DNA of 28,518 nt from Paracoccaceae bacterium (GTDB lineage: Bacteria; Pseudomonadota; Alphaproteobacteria; Rhodobacterales; Rhodobacteraceae), in assembly GCA_026982255.1 (NCBI GenBank), contig JALSHL010000051.1, positions 1 through 28,518 on the forward strand, read 5' to 3'. The first letter of the stretch is position 1; every line of letters begins with the position of its first letter. A program made the translations under genes and the position numbers. Below are positions 7,097 to 15,426 of this stretch, piece after piece. A model generated the notes under the pieces. It was not told the DNA's origin. It did not search any database and was given only the letters and a program-made list of their open reading frames with translations.

Positions 7097-8509
7097 TTAA
7101 CCGAACCGCTGCACGAACCGCACGACCTTTTTCACCCGTTCGCTTTCGAACAGGCGCGGGATGTAATATTGCCCCGCGGCGCGTTTGTTGATCTCGCCCA
7201 GCGTCGGATAGGGGGAAACCATCGTCGCCACCGCGCCGATTTTCAGCCTGTTGGCAATCACCAGCGCCCATGTCTGGATCAGCTCGCCCGCCTGCGCGCC
7301 TACAATCGAGGCGCCGACGGGTTTGCCCCTGACCACCATCACCTTGATCAGCCCGCCGGTCAGCCGCTCGGTGCGGGCGCGATCGTTTTCGGCATATTCG
7401 AAACGCAGGACCTCCAGCAATTTGCCGTGTTTCTCGCGCGCTTGCGCCTCGGTCAGGCCGACTTGCGCGATCTCTGGGTCGGTATAGGTGACCCACGGGA
7501 TATGGTTGTTTTTCGCTCTGGACGGCAGCCCGAACAGGGCCGAGCGGATGATCACCCCCGCGTGGTAGTTCGCCACATGGGTAAATTGCAGCCCCCCCGC
7601 CACATCGCCAATGGCATAGACGCGCCGGTTGGCGGTTTTCATGCCCGCATTGACGACAATTCCGGCGCGGTTGGTTTCGATCCCTGCCGTGGGCAGGTCC
7701 AGACTGTCCACATTCGCCTTGCGCCCCACCGCCATCAGCAGGTGCGAGCCGGTATAGGTGGCCCCGTCCCCGGTTTTGACTGTCACACCACCCGCTGCAC
7801 TGATTTCCGAGACCATCGCCCCCTCGACAATCTCCACCCCGTCGGCGCGCAGGCTTTCCAGCGCGATGGCGGCCATTTCGGGGTCCTCGCGGCCCAGCGC
7901 CCTTTCCCCCTCGATCACCGTCACGCGCGACCCCAGCCGCGCGTGTGCCTGCGCCATTTCCATGCCGATGGGACCGCCGCCGATGACCAGCAGGTGGTCG
8001 GGGCGCTCGCGCAGCTCGAAAATATTCTCGTTGGTCAGGTAGTCCACCGTCTCCAACCCCGGGATCGGCGGCACGAAGGGCGAGGAGCCGGTGGCGATCA
8101 CGAAGCGGCGCGCGGTGATGATCGTGTCCCCTGCCTGCACCTCGGTTTTCGAGATGAAGCGGCCGTATTCGGTGATGACCCTGACGCCCAGCCCCTCGAA
8201 CCGCTCGACGGAATCGAGCGGCTTGATACCCTCGATCACGTTTTCCACATGATCCATGACGGCAGCGTAATCGACAACCGGCTCCACCGGTGCCACGCCG
8301 AAGGGCGCGCCGGAGGTCATGGCGTGCGCGTGTTTGCCCGCCGCGATCAGCGCCTTGGACGGCACACAGCCGTAGTTCAGGCAGTCGCCGCCCATTTTGC
8401 CACCCTCGACCAGCACCACGGAGGCCCCCATCTGCACCGCCCCCGCCGCCACCGACAGGCCGCCCGAGCCGCCACCGATCACGCAAAGGTCTGTTTTGAT
8501 ACGCTTCAT
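7097..8509 (-). CDS. FAD-dependent pyridine nucleotide-disulfide oxidoreductase (MerA/Lpd-like)
   Basis: A 470-residue group I flavoprotein disulfide reductase. The N-terminal FAD fold has I-G-G-G-S-G-G (11-17); the redox disulfide is C43-x4-C48 in G-G-D-C-L-N-Y-G-C-V-P-S-K; the NAD(P)H fold has V-I-G-G-G-P-I-G-M-E (175-184); the second FAD contact is Y-A-I-G-D-V-A-G-G (298-306). The C-terminal dimer domain ends in S-P-Y-P-T-L-G-E (432-439), where true lipoamide and glutathione reductases carry an H-x-x-x-x-E pair, so the catalytic His is absent. There is no HMA domain and no C-terminal Cys pair, so it is not a normal mercuric reductase. Its ATG overlaps the TVP38 stop (ATGA). The substrate is unknown. 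Confidence 0.85.
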   Translation of the reverse strand: MKRIKTDLCVIGGGSGGLSVAAGAVQMGASVVLVEGGKMGGDCLNYGCVPSKALIAAGKHAHAMTSGAPFGVAPVEPVVDYAAVMDHVENVIEGIKPLDSVERFEGLGVRVITEYGRFISKTEVQAGDTIITARRFVIATGSSPFVPPIPGLETVDYLTNENIFELRERPDHLLVIGGGPIGMEMAQAHARLGSRVTVIEGERALGREDPEMAAIALESLRADGVEIVEGAMVSEISAAGGVTVKTGDGATYTGSHLLMAVGRKANVDSLDLPTAGIETNRAGIVVNAGMKTANRRVYAIGDVAGGLQFTHVANYHAGVIIRSALFGLPSRAKNNHIPWVTYTDPEIAQVGLTEAQAREKHGKLLEVLRFEYAENDRARTERLTGGLIKVMVVRGKPVGASIVGAQAGELIQTWALVIANRLKIGAVATMVSPYPTLGEINKRAAGQYYIPRLFESERVKKVVRFVQRFG

Positions 8510-9234
8510 GCTGTTTCCTTTTTGCGGAAAAGTTTCAGGATCACCGGCAGGGCCGACAGGGCGCAGAGCGCAAGGATCGGCAGCAGGATCTGCGGCTCGA
8601 ATATAATGCCGAGGTTCGGGGATTCGCCGCGGGCAAACACCTCGCCCAGCCCCGAGCCGACCCATGTATAGACGACGCCACCGGGGATGATACCGACGAA
8701 GGTGGTCCAGACGAAGCGCGTCAGGCGGGTGCCGACCAAAGCGGGCACCAGATTGGCGACGAAGAACGGAAAGGCCGGCACAAGGCGCATCAGCAGCAGG
8801 AAGCTGACCTCGTTTTCATCCAGCCCGCGCTTGATCTTGCCCGCGACGCCCTCGGACCCTTCCATCTTGCGCGAAAGATACTCGCCCAGCCCCATGCGCG
8901 CCGCCATGAAAATCAGCGTTGCGCCGATGGTTGCCGCGCCGATATTGAACAGCGCGCCGGGGAACAGCCCGAACAGGAACCCGCCGGTCAGCGAGGCCAC
9001 CGCCGCGCCGGGCAGGGAAAAGGCGACGATGACAATATAGACCGCCATGAAGCCCAGCGCCGCCAGCAGGAAATTGGCATCGCGCCATGCCAGCAGGGCC
9101 TCGCGGTTCTCGCGCAGGGAATCGAATGTCAGGTAGTCGCGCAGGTAGATCGAGCCGGTAATGGCGACCAGTATGATCACCAGCAGCGGCAGGAGTTTTT
9201 TCAGCGACAGGCCGCCAGAGGATTCATGTGTCAT
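8506..9234 (-). CDS. TVP38/TMEM64 (DedA-like, SNARE-associated) membrane protein
   Basis: A 242-residue inner-membrane protein with a helix at about 13-30 and further segments through the middle and C-terminus. The core motif F-S-L-P-G-A-A-V-A-S-L-T-G-G-F-L-F-G, then A-A-T-I-G-A-T-L-I-F-M-A-A-R, is the VTT-domain signature of the TVP38/TMEM64 and DedA families, and R-L-V-P-A-F-P-F-F is the second reentrant segment. Eukaryotic relatives are lipid scramblases, and DedA proteins transport undecaprenyl phosphate or related lipids. The start at 9232-9234 is the ATG nearest the first membrane segment; a longer frame to 9303 would add a basic, unconserved-looking extension. It is translationally coupled to the flavoprotein downstream. 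Confidence 0.85.
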   Translation of the reverse strand: MTHESSGGLSLKKLLPLLVIILVAITGSIYLRDYLTFDSLRENREALLAWRDANFLLAALGFMAVYIVIVAFSLPGAAVASLTGGFLFGLFPGALFNIGAATIGATLIFMAARMGLGEYLSRKMEGSEGVAGKIKRGLDENEVSFLLLMRLVPAFPFFVANLVPALVGTRLTRFVWTTFVGIIPGGVVYTWVGSGLGEVFARGESPNLGIIFEPQILLPILALCALSALPVILKLFRKKETA

Positions 9235-9399
9235 ATCGGGGTTCCGGTAATTGGTGTTGCCCCCTATGTGCCGCCTTATGCGCCGCGGCGAAAGGGGCTT
9301 CACGCGCGCTTGATGGTTCGTCAGGGAATGTTACAGGATTGCCGGAACGGGGCACGCAAATGTTTCAGGAAAACCCCGCATTTTTTGCTGCATTGCGAA

Positions 9400-9428
9400 T
9401 TGACTTCCACGCGGGGCCGCCCTAAACA
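9400..9428 (+). promoter_or_regulatory. Sigma70-type promoter of the rpmH operon
   Basis: TTGACT (9400-9405), a 17-base spacer and TAAACA (9423-9428) form the best promoter in the window. Transcription would start near 9435, about 50 bases before rpmH, and probably runs into rnpA and yidD. Confidence 0.75.
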
Positions 9429-9487
9429 GCCATTTCAGAATTTCCGGTCGGGCGAATCTGCCCTTTGGCCGTGCAGGAGACAAGAAA

Positions 9488-9622
9488 ATGAAACGCACAT
9501 ACCAGCCGAGCAACCTCGTTCGCAAACGCCGCCACGGTTTCCGTGCGCGCATGGCCACCAAGAACGGCCGCAAGATCCTGAACCGCCGTCGCGCCCAGGG
9601 CCGCAAAGTCCTGTCTGCATAA
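9488..9622 (+). CDS. rpmH: 50S ribosomal protein L34
   Basis: A 44-residue, very basic protein of the large ribosomal subunit. It starts M-K-R-T-Y-Q-P-S-N-L-V-R-K-R-R-H-G-F and ends G-R-K-V-L-S-A, the near-invariant bL34 sequence at full length. The ATG at 9488 follows AGGAG at 9475-9479. It is the first gene of the rpmH-rnpA-yidD-yidC group, which couples ribosome assembly, tRNA 5' processing and membrane protein insertion in many bacteria. rnpA begins 21 bases downstream. Confidence 0.98.
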   Translation: MKRTYQPSNLVRKRRHGFRARMATKNGRKILNRRRAQGRKVLSA

Positions 9623-9643
9623 GACGACTTTCAGGTTACAGAC

Positions 9644-10078
9644 TTGACGCCGCCGAGGGCAGACCGCGCACCCGATACAGGGAACGCCGGTGAAACGCCC
9701 CCGGCGGCTTCCGTTTGTCCGCTCGAAACCCTGCGCAAACGCCCCGATTTTCTGGCCGCCGCCCGCGCGCGGCGTCAGGCAACGCAGGGCTTGTTGCTGC
9801 AGGCCCGCCGCCGGCGGGAGGGGGAGGCCGACCCAGACCTGATCCGCGTCGGCTATACCTGTTCGAAAAAGGTCGGCAACGCCGTCGCCCGCAACCGCGC
9901 CAAACGCCGCCTGCGCGAGGTTGCGCGGGAAATTCTGCCAACGCGGGGCAAAGCGGGCTGGGACTATGTGCTGATCGGACGCCACCTTGAAACCGCCAAC
10001 CGGCCGTTCCATTTGTTGCGGCAGGACCTCGAAACCGCGCTGGACCGCATCCACGCGCCGCGAAAGCCGAAAAAATGA
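9644..10078 (+). CDS. rnpA: Ribonuclease P protein component
   Basis: The protein subunit of RNase P, which removes 5' leaders from precursor tRNAs together with the RNA subunit (not in this window). It has 144 residues. L-R-K-R-P-D-F-L-A-A begins the fold; V-G-Y-T-C-S-K-K-V-G-N-A-V-A-R-N-R-A-K-R-R-L-R-E is the RNR motif that contacts the RNA; W-D-Y-V-L-I-G-R ends the core. The start is a TTG at 9644, with no better ATG or GTG before the conserved region; the N-terminal 25 residues are Pro/Ala-rich, as is common in Rhodobacterales. The stop overlaps the yidD ATG (ATGA, 10075-10078), implying coupled translation. Confidence 0.93.
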   Translation: MTPPRADRAPDTGNAGETPPAASVCPLETLRKRPDFLAAARARRQATQGLLLQARRRREGEADPDLIRVGYTCSKKVGNAVARNRAKRRLREVAREILPTRGKAGWDYVLIGRHLETANRPFHLLRQDLETALDRIHAPRKPKK

Positions 10079-10320
10079 CCCCGCTTGCCTATCTTCTCAG
10101 CCTGCCGGTAAAGGCCTATCGCGTTGTCGGTTCGCCATGGGTCGGGCGCAACTGCCGCTATCAGCCGACCTGCAGCGCCTATGCGCTGGAGGCGCTGGAA
10201 AAACACGGCGCGATCAAGGGCTCGTGGCTGGCCGTCAAGCGGATCGGGCGCTGCCATCCGCTGGGGCGCGACGGCTACGACCCCGTGCCGGACAAGGAGC
10301 ATGACCATGAAGGACAGTAG
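10075..10320 (+). CDS. yidD: Membrane protein insertion efficiency factor YidD
   Basis: An 81-residue peripheral inner-membrane protein that assists YidC-dependent insertion. The sequence Y-R-V-V-G-S-P-W-V-G-R-N-C-R-Y-Q-P-T-C-S-A-Y-A is the family hallmark, with the three conserved Cys (C27, C33 and, in G-R-C-H-P-L, C59). It overlaps rnpA by four bases at its start and ttcA by 14 bases at its end. It normally lies directly before yidC; here ttcA is placed between them. Confidence 0.95.
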   Translation: MTPLAYLLSLPVKAYRVVGSPWVGRNCRYQPTCSAYALEALEKHGAIKGSWLAVKRIGRCHPLGRDGYDPVPDKEHDHEGQ

Positions 10321-11143
10321 CACCGACATCCACCCGATCTTTGCCGGTGCGCCGTCCTCCACCAGCTTCAAAAAACTGCGCAAACGCATCATCCGCCAGA
10401 CCCGCGAGGCGATCGAGAGCTACGGCATGATCGAGCGCGGCGCCAAATGGATGGTCTGCCTGTCGGGCGGCAAGGACAGCTATACCCTGCTGGCCGCGCT
10501 GATCGAGCTGCAATGGCGCGGGCTGTTGCCGGTGGAGCTGCTGGCGGTCAATCTGGACCAGGGCCAGCCCGGTTTCCCGTCCGGCGTGCTGCCGGAGTTT
10601 CTGGAGCGCATGGGCATCCCGCACCGGATCGAGTATCAGGACACCTATTCCATTGTCACCGGCAAGCTGCCGGATACGGCGACCTACTGTTCGCTGTGTT
10701 CGCGCCTGCGCCGTGGCAATCTGTATCGTATCGCCCGCGAGGAGGGATGCTCCGCCGTCGTGCTGGGCCATCACCGCGACGACGCGCTGGAGACGTTCTT
10801 CATGAACCTGTTCCATGGCGGCAAGCTGGCTGCCATGCCGCCCAAGCTGGTGAATGACGAGGGCGACCTGTTCGTCTATCGTCCGCTGATCCATGTGGCC
10901 GAGGAGGATTGCGAGAAATTCGCCACGGCCATGAACTATCCCATCATCCCCTGCGACCTGTGCGGCTCGCAGGACGGGTTGCAGCGCCAGCAGGTGAAAC
11001 GGATTCTGGACGAGTGGGAAAAACGCTCGCCCGGGCGGCGGAATGTGATGTTCAGGGCGCTGACCAACACGAATCCATCACATTTGCTGGATTCCGCCGT
11101 TTTCGACTTCGCGGGGCTGACCCGCGACCCCAAAAAACCTTGA
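10307..11143 (+). CDS. ttcA: tRNA 2-thiocytidine(32) synthetase, TtcA family
   Basis: An ATP-dependent, iron-sulfur sulfurtransferase that thiolates C32 of certain tRNAs, including some arginine isoacceptors. The 278-residue protein has the PP-loop S-G-G-K-D-S (53-58), the cluster-binding C128-x2-C131 in Y-C-S-L-C-S-R-L-R-R, L-G-H-H-R-D-D-A (153-160), and a third cluster-region Cys in P-C-D-L-C-G-S-Q-D (C216 and C219). All are as in TtcA. AAGGAG at 10294-10299 is 7 bases before the ATG at 10307 but only 1 base before the in-frame ATG at 10301, which decides the start. It overlaps the 3' end of yidD by 14 bases. Thiolation of the window's own tRNA-Arg is not possible in the usual way, because its position 32 base is C in CTACGAA; whether it is a substrate is open. 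Confidence 0.88.
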   Translation: MKDSSTDIHPIFAGAPSSTSFKKLRKRIIRQTREAIESYGMIERGAKWMVCLSGGKDSYTLLAALIELQWRGLLPVELLAVNLDQGQPGFPSGVLPEFLERMGIPHRIEYQDTYSIVTGKLPDTATYCSLCSRLRRGNLYRIAREEGCSAVVLGHHRDDALETFFMNLFHGGKLAAMPPKLVNDEGDLFVYRPLIHVAEEDCEKFATAMNYPIIPCDLCGSQDGLQRQQVKRILDEWEKRSPGRRNVMFRALTNTNPSHLLDSAVFDFAGLTRDPKKP

Positions 11144-11202
11144 CCTTTCCGCGCTGCCGCTGTTGAAGGCACTGTGACGAATTTTCGCGACCGGAGTGAA
11201 TA

Positions 11203-13029
11203 ATGGACGACCAGAATAAAAACCTGCTTCTTGCTACGGTATTGAGTTTTGCCGTGATCTTTATCTGGTTTATCCTGTTCCCGCCACAGGACCGCGCGCC
11301 GGACCCTGCCACACAGGTTGAACAGGCCGACGGGGTTGTCGCCGACGTGACCGCCGTGCCGACCACGGACGGGCAGGTTATCGTCTCGGCCGCGCCGGCG
11401 CTGGCCCCTTCGGCTGCCGAAACCCGCGAGGCGGCGCTGGCCGCCACACCGCGCATTGAAATCAAAACCGCGCGCCTGTCCGGTTCCATCTCGCTGGAAG
11501 GCGGGCGCATCGACGACCTGCACCTGACCGACTACAAGGAAACGCTGGATCCGGACTCCGACACCGTGACCCTGCTGTCGCCCGCCAATACCGAGCAGCC
11601 CTATTACACCGTTTACGGCTGGGTACCCGCCGGTGGTGTCGACCCGTCGAAAGTGCCGGGAGCCAAAACCCCGTGGCAGGTCGAAAGCGGCACGGTCCTG
11701 TCCGAGAATTCCCCGGTCACGCTGGTCTGGGACAACGGCGCCGGCCTGATCTTCCGTCGCGAGATTTCCGTCGATGACAACTATATGTTTACCATCCGCC
11801 AGAGCGTCGAGAACACCACGGACACACCGGTAAAACTGCAACCCTACGGCATTATCGCCCGCGTCGGCATGCCCGAAACCGCGGGGCGCTACATCCTGCA
11901 CGAAGGCGTCATCCGCGAGGAAGACGGCGAAATCCAGGAAATCAAATACAAGGACATGCCGGACGAGCCTTTCGACCCTGTCGAGGCCGGCAACGTCAAC
12001 AAGCTCGAAGTGCAGCAGAACGGCTGGATCGGCTTCACGGACAAGAACTGGATGACCACGCTGATTCCGATGCCGGGTCAGGGGTTCACCTCGGTTTCCA
12101 AATACACGCCGACGACCGACACCTACCAGACCGACGCGCGCCTGCCGGTGGTCGAGGTGCCTGCGGGCCAGACGGTCGGCGTTTCGACCATGCTGTTTGC
12201 CGGTGCCAAGGAAGTGTCCACCATCAAGGCCTATCAGGAATCGCTAGGCATCGAGAAATTCGTCGATTCGGTTGACTGGGGGATGTTCTTCTTCCTGACC
12301 AAACCGATCTTCGCGCTGCTCGATTTCCTGTATAAACTGATCGGCAACATGGGCTGGGCGATCATCGGCCTGACCCTGATCATCAAGGCGCTGCTGTTCC
12401 CGCTGGCCTATAAATCCTACGTCTCCATGTCGAAGATGAAAAAGCTGCAGCCGGAAATGGAGGCGCTGAAAGAGCGCGTCGGCGACGACAGGGCCGCGAT
12501 GCAGAAGGAAATGATGGAGCTTTACAAGAAGAACAAGGTAAACCCCGCCTCGGGCTGTCTGCCGATCTTCCTGCAGATCCCGATCTTCTTCTCGCTCTAC
12601 AAGGTGCTGTTCGTCACCATCGAGATGCGCCACGCCCCGTGGATCGGCTGGATCAAGGACCTTTCGGCCCCCGATCCGACCTCCATCCTCAACCTGTTCG
12701 GCCTGCTGCCGTGGGATGCACCGGGCCCCGAGAGCTTCCTCGCGATCCTGTCCATCGGCGTGCTGCCGGTGCTGATGGGTATCACCATGTGGCTACAACA
12801 GAAGCTGAACCCCGCCCCCACCGACAAGACGCAGGCGATGATTTTCGCCTATATGCCGTGGGTGTTCATGTTCATGCTCGGCAGCTTTGCCTCGGGTCTG
12901 GTGCTTTACTGGGTAGCCAACAACACGATCACCTTTATCCAGCAATATGCGATCATGCGGTCGCAAGGCGTGAAGCCGGACATCTTCGGCAACATCATGT
13001 CGTCCTTCAAGCGCGACAAAGCGGACTGA
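11203..13029 (+). CDS. yidC: Membrane protein insertase YidC
   Basis: Inserts and folds inner-membrane proteins alone or with SecYEG. The 608-residue protein has the Gram-negative layout: an N-terminal anchor (L-L-L-A-T-V-L-S-F-A-V-I-F-I-W-F, 8-23), a periplasmic beta-sandwich domain (about 80-350), then the conserved core with five membrane segments (about 358-590), including the cytoplasmic helical hairpin K-M-K-K-L-Q-P-E-M and the motif P-A-S-G-C-L-P-I-F-L-Q-I-P-I-F-F-S-L-Y. The groove position that is Arg in many insertases appears to be Lys in L-I-I-K-A-L. The ATG at 11203 follows GGAG at 11193-11196. It probably forms one operon with the downstream MOSC gene, whose start is 3 bases after its stop. 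Confidence 0.97.
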   Translation: MDDQNKNLLLATVLSFAVIFIWFILFPPQDRAPDPATQVEQADGVVADVTAVPTTDGQVIVSAAPALAPSAAETREAALAATPRIEIKTARLSGSISLEGGRIDDLHLTDYKETLDPDSDTVTLLSPANTEQPYYTVYGWVPAGGVDPSKVPGAKTPWQVESGTVLSENSPVTLVWDNGAGLIFRREISVDDNYMFTIRQSVENTTDTPVKLQPYGIIARVGMPETAGRYILHEGVIREEDGEIQEIKYKDMPDEPFDPVEAGNVNKLEVQQNGWIGFTDKNWMTTLIPMPGQGFTSVSKYTPTTDTYQTDARLPVVEVPAGQTVGVSTMLFAGAKEVSTIKAYQESLGIEKFVDSVDWGMFFFLTKPIFALLDFLYKLIGNMGWAIIGLTLIIKALLFPLAYKSYVSMSKMKKLQPEMEALKERVGDDRAAMQKEMMELYKKNKVNPASGCLPIFLQIPIFFSLYKVLFVTIEMRHAPWIGWIKDLSAPDPTSILNLFGLLPWDAPGPESFLAILSIGVLPVLMGITMWLQQKLNPAPTDKTQAMIFAYMPWVFMFMLGSFASGLVLYWVANNTITFIQQYAIMRSQGVKPDIFGNIMSSFKRDKAD

Positions 13030-13032
13030 CCG

Positions 13033-13782
13033 GTGGTGCGCGTCACCCATATCTGGCGCCACCCCGTCAAAGCGCTGGGCTGCGAGGCCGTGGAACGTGC
13101 GACCCTGACAACGGGTCGCACGATGCCGTTCGACCGTGTCTGGGCGATCCTCCAGCAGGGCGGCGCCTTTGACCCCGCCGCCCCTGCGTGGACCTCGAAA
13201 AAAGCCTTCAACCAGGGGGCCAAGACGCAGGCCTTCATGGCCATCCGCTGCGCTTTCGACGAAACCGCAAACCGGATCACCCTGACCCACCCCGAACGGC
13301 CGGATATCACGCTGGACCCCGACGCCGAACCGCAGGCGCTGCTCGACTGGATCACCCCGCTGGTGCCTGCCGAACAGCCGCAACCCGCCGGAATCGCGAA
13401 GCTGGAAGGCAACAGCCTGACAGATCAGGAAGCGCCCTATATCTCGATCATCGCCAACGCCTCGCTGGCGGCGCTGTCGGATATGGCGGGCAGGCCGCTG
13501 GAACAGGAACGCTTCCGCGCCAATATCTGGCTGGACGGGCTGGCACCGTGGGAAGAATTCGACTGGATCGGCCAGGACATCCGCATCGGCACCGCCACGC
13601 TGCGGGTCGAGGCCCGTATCGGCCGCTGCATCGCCACCACCGCCAACCCCGCCACCGGTATTCCCGATGTGGACACGCTGGCCCTGCTGCGCAAGAACTG
13701 CGGGCATCGCGATCTCGGGGTTTTCGCCCGCGTCATCGACGGCGGCACCGTGGCCCTGAACGACACAATGGAGGTCCTATGA
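13033..13782 (+). CDS. MOSC-domain protein (molybdenum cofactor sulfurase C-terminal type)
   Basis: A 249-residue protein with an N-terminal MOSC beta-barrel (H-P-V-K-A-L-G near 10-16, then P-F-D-R-V-W-A) and a MOSC domain containing R-F-R-A-N-I-W-L-D-G (160-169) and R-C-I-A-T-T-A-N-P-A-T-G, where Cys199 is the conserved residue that in mARC/YcbX relatives ligates molybdenum. Such proteins reduce N-hydroxylated compounds or handle Moco sulfur; the substrate is unknown. The start is GTG at 13033, with another GTG at 13036, and neither has a strong ribosome-binding site, so it probably depends on translation from yidC. Its stop overlaps the engB ATG. Confidence 0.85.
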   Translation: MVRVTHIWRHPVKALGCEAVERATLTTGRTMPFDRVWAILQQGGAFDPAAPAWTSKKAFNQGAKTQAFMAIRCAFDETANRITLTHPERPDITLDPDAEPQALLDWITPLVPAEQPQPAGIAKLEGNSLTDQEAPYISIIANASLAALSDMAGRPLEQERFRANIWLDGLAPWEEFDWIGQDIRIGTATLRVEARIGRCIATTANPATGIPDVDTLALLRKNCGHRDLGVFARVIDGGTVALNDTMEVL

Positions 13783-14429
13783 CCATCGCCTTCCCCATCG
13801 CCGAAACCCCCGACGCCGAGGCACTGGAAGCAGGGCGCAAGCTGTTCGCCGGCAACTCCGATTTCCTCAAGGGTGTCGTCGATATGGCCGGAGTGCCGCC
13901 CGCCGACCGCATGGAGATCTGTTTCGCCGGTCGCTCGAATGTCGGCAAGTCCACCCTGATCAACGCACTGACGGGGCGCAAGGCGCTGGCGCGGACCTCC
14001 AACACCCCCGGCCGCACGCAGGAGATCAACTATTTCACCCTGCTCGATTCCCACTATCTGGTCGACCTGCCGGGCTACGGTTTCGCCAATGCGCCCGTGC
14101 CGGTGGTGGAAAAATGGCAACGGCTGCTCAAGGCCTATCTGTCCGGCCGCGCCACGCTGCGCCGTGTGTTCCTGCTGATCGACGCGCGCCACGGTGCCAA
14201 GGCGGTGGACGAGGAAATCATGCAACTGCTCGACCGCGCCGCCGTGACGTTTCAGGTGGTGCTGACCAAGATCGACAAGCTGAAAAAGGCGGAGCAGGAC
14301 AGGAACATCGACACCCTGCGCAAGGTTCTGGCCAGACACCCCGCCGCCTACCCCGAGATTATCCTGACCTCCTCGGCCAAGGGCGACGGTCTGGAAACCC
14401 TGCGCGCCATCATCGCAACGATGGAGTAG
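13779..14429 (+). CDS. engB: Ribosome biogenesis GTP-binding protein EngB (YihA/YsxC)
   Basis: An essential GTPase for large-subunit assembly, 216 residues. The G1 box is G-R-S-N-V-G-K-S (51-58), the G2 region T-P-G-R-T (76-80), G3 D-L-P-G-Y-G (96-101), G4 T-K-I-D (163-166) and G5 S-S-A-K-G near 196. All are intact. The ATG at 13779 overlaps the MOSC stop in ATGA and has GGAGG at 13770-13774. The placement after yidC and MOSC and before argB suits co-transcription with the ribosome and insertion genes. Confidence 0.95.
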   Translation: MTIAFPIAETPDAEALEAGRKLFAGNSDFLKGVVDMAGVPPADRMEICFAGRSNVGKSTLINALTGRKALARTSNTPGRTQEINYFTLLDSHYLVDLPGYGFANAPVPVVEKWQRLLKAYLSGRATLRRVFLLIDARHGAKAVDEEIMQLLDRAAVTFQVVLTKIDKLKKAEQDRNIDTLRKVLARHPAAYPEIILTSSAKGDGLETLRAIIATME

Positions 14430-14474
14430 TCTTTGGCGGCCGATACCGCTAAACAGGTGCCAAAGGAGACCCCG

Positions 14475-15338
14475 ATGGAGATTCAGAAAGCCATGAACAG
14501 CGACTGGTTTGCCACCGCCCGCACCCTGTCCGAGGCGCTGCCCTATCTGCAACGCTATGACGGGGCCATCGTGGTTATCAAATTCGGCGGTCACGCCATG
14601 GGCGACGACGCGGCGATGGAAAAATTCGCCCGCGATATCGTGCTGATGAAACAGGTCAACGTGCATCCGGTTCTGGTGCATGGCGGCGGCCCGATGATCA
14701 ACGAGATGCTGGACCGCCTCGACGTGGAAACCTCCTTCGTTGACGGCAAACGGGTGACGGACAGGGAAACCATGAAGGTGGTGGAAATGGTGCTGTCCGG
14801 CTCCGTCAACAAGCGCATCGTCGCGGCGATCAACAAGCAGGGCGGCAAGGCCGTGGGCCTGTCCGGCAAGGACGCCAACCTGATGGTCTGCGAACCCGCC
14901 GACGAAAAACTCGGCTTCGTCGGCGAACCGGTGGAGATCAACCCCGGGGTCCTCGATACCTTCCTTGAAAGCGACCTGATCCCCGTCATCGCCCCCATCG
15001 GCGTCGGCCGCGCGGGCGGGACCTTCAACGTCAACGGCGACACCGCCGCCGGTGCCATCGCCGCAGGGCTGAAGGCCGACCGCCTGCTGCTGCTGACCGA
15101 TGTGGCCGGGGTGAAGGACGCCGACGGCAACGTCATCACCGACCTGACCTCGGCGCAGGTGAAAACCCTGACGGACGAGGGCGTGATTGCCGGTGGCATG
15201 ATCCCGAAAACCCAGACGGCGCTGAAAGCGCTGGAGGGGGGCGTGCGCGCGGCGGTAATCCTCGACGGACGGGCCCCCCATGCCTGCCTGCTGGAACTGT
15301 TCACCGAACACGGTGCCGGCAGCCTGATCCGCACCTGA
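14475..15338 (+). CDS. argB: Acetylglutamate kinase
   Basis: Phosphorylates N-acetyl-L-glutamate with ATP, the second step of arginine biosynthesis. The 287-residue amino-acid-kinase fold protein has I-K-F-G-G-H-A-M (K36) and H-G-G-G-P-M-I (69-75) at the N-terminus, N-V-N-G-D-T-A-A-G-A-I-A in the middle and G-G-M-I-P-K-T near the end. An N-terminal helix of about 25 residues precedes the kinase core, as in hexameric, arginine-inhibited ArgB enzymes; feedback inhibition is thus plausible. The ATG at 14475 follows AAGGAG at 14463-14468. It lies 45 bases after engB. Confidence 0.96.
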   Translation: MEIQKAMNSDWFATARTLSEALPYLQRYDGAIVVIKFGGHAMGDDAAMEKFARDIVLMKQVNVHPVLVHGGGPMINEMLDRLDVETSFVDGKRVTDRETMKVVEMVLSGSVNKRIVAAINKQGGKAVGLSGKDANLMVCEPADEKLGFVGEPVEINPGVLDTFLESDLIPVIAPIGVGRAGGTFNVNGDTAAGAIAAGLKADRLLLLTDVAGVKDADGNVITDLTSAQVKTLTDEGVIAGGMIPKTQTALKALEGGVRAAVILDGRAPHACLLELFTEHGAGSLIRT

Positions 15339-15426
15339 CGTCCGCTCAACCTTTCGTGTGGTGACTTGCAATCGGCGGCAGCGTCGCCAATTGTGACGCC
15401 AAACCTGCATAACGAAAGATTCCCTT

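Noticed and set aside
7097..8509. Mercuric reductase (merA) annotation
   Set aside because: No N-terminal HMA domain, no C-terminal Cys pair, and no other mer genes; only the core flavoprotein fold is shared.
7028..8671. A 547-codon plus-strand frame opposite the flavoprotein
   Set aside because: Shadow of a gene with all flavoprotein motifs on the minus strand.
9330..9339. GTTACAGGAT shared by the rpmH upstream region and the gdhA leader (19067-19076)
   Set aside because: A ten-base match between two sites in 28 kb is expected by chance, and the surrounding bases do not continue the similarity.
11140..11168. TTGACC-N17-TTGAAG as an internal promoter before yidC
   Set aside because: The -10 element matches the consensus poorly and the sequence overlaps the ttcA stop; read-through from rpmH is enough to explain expression.
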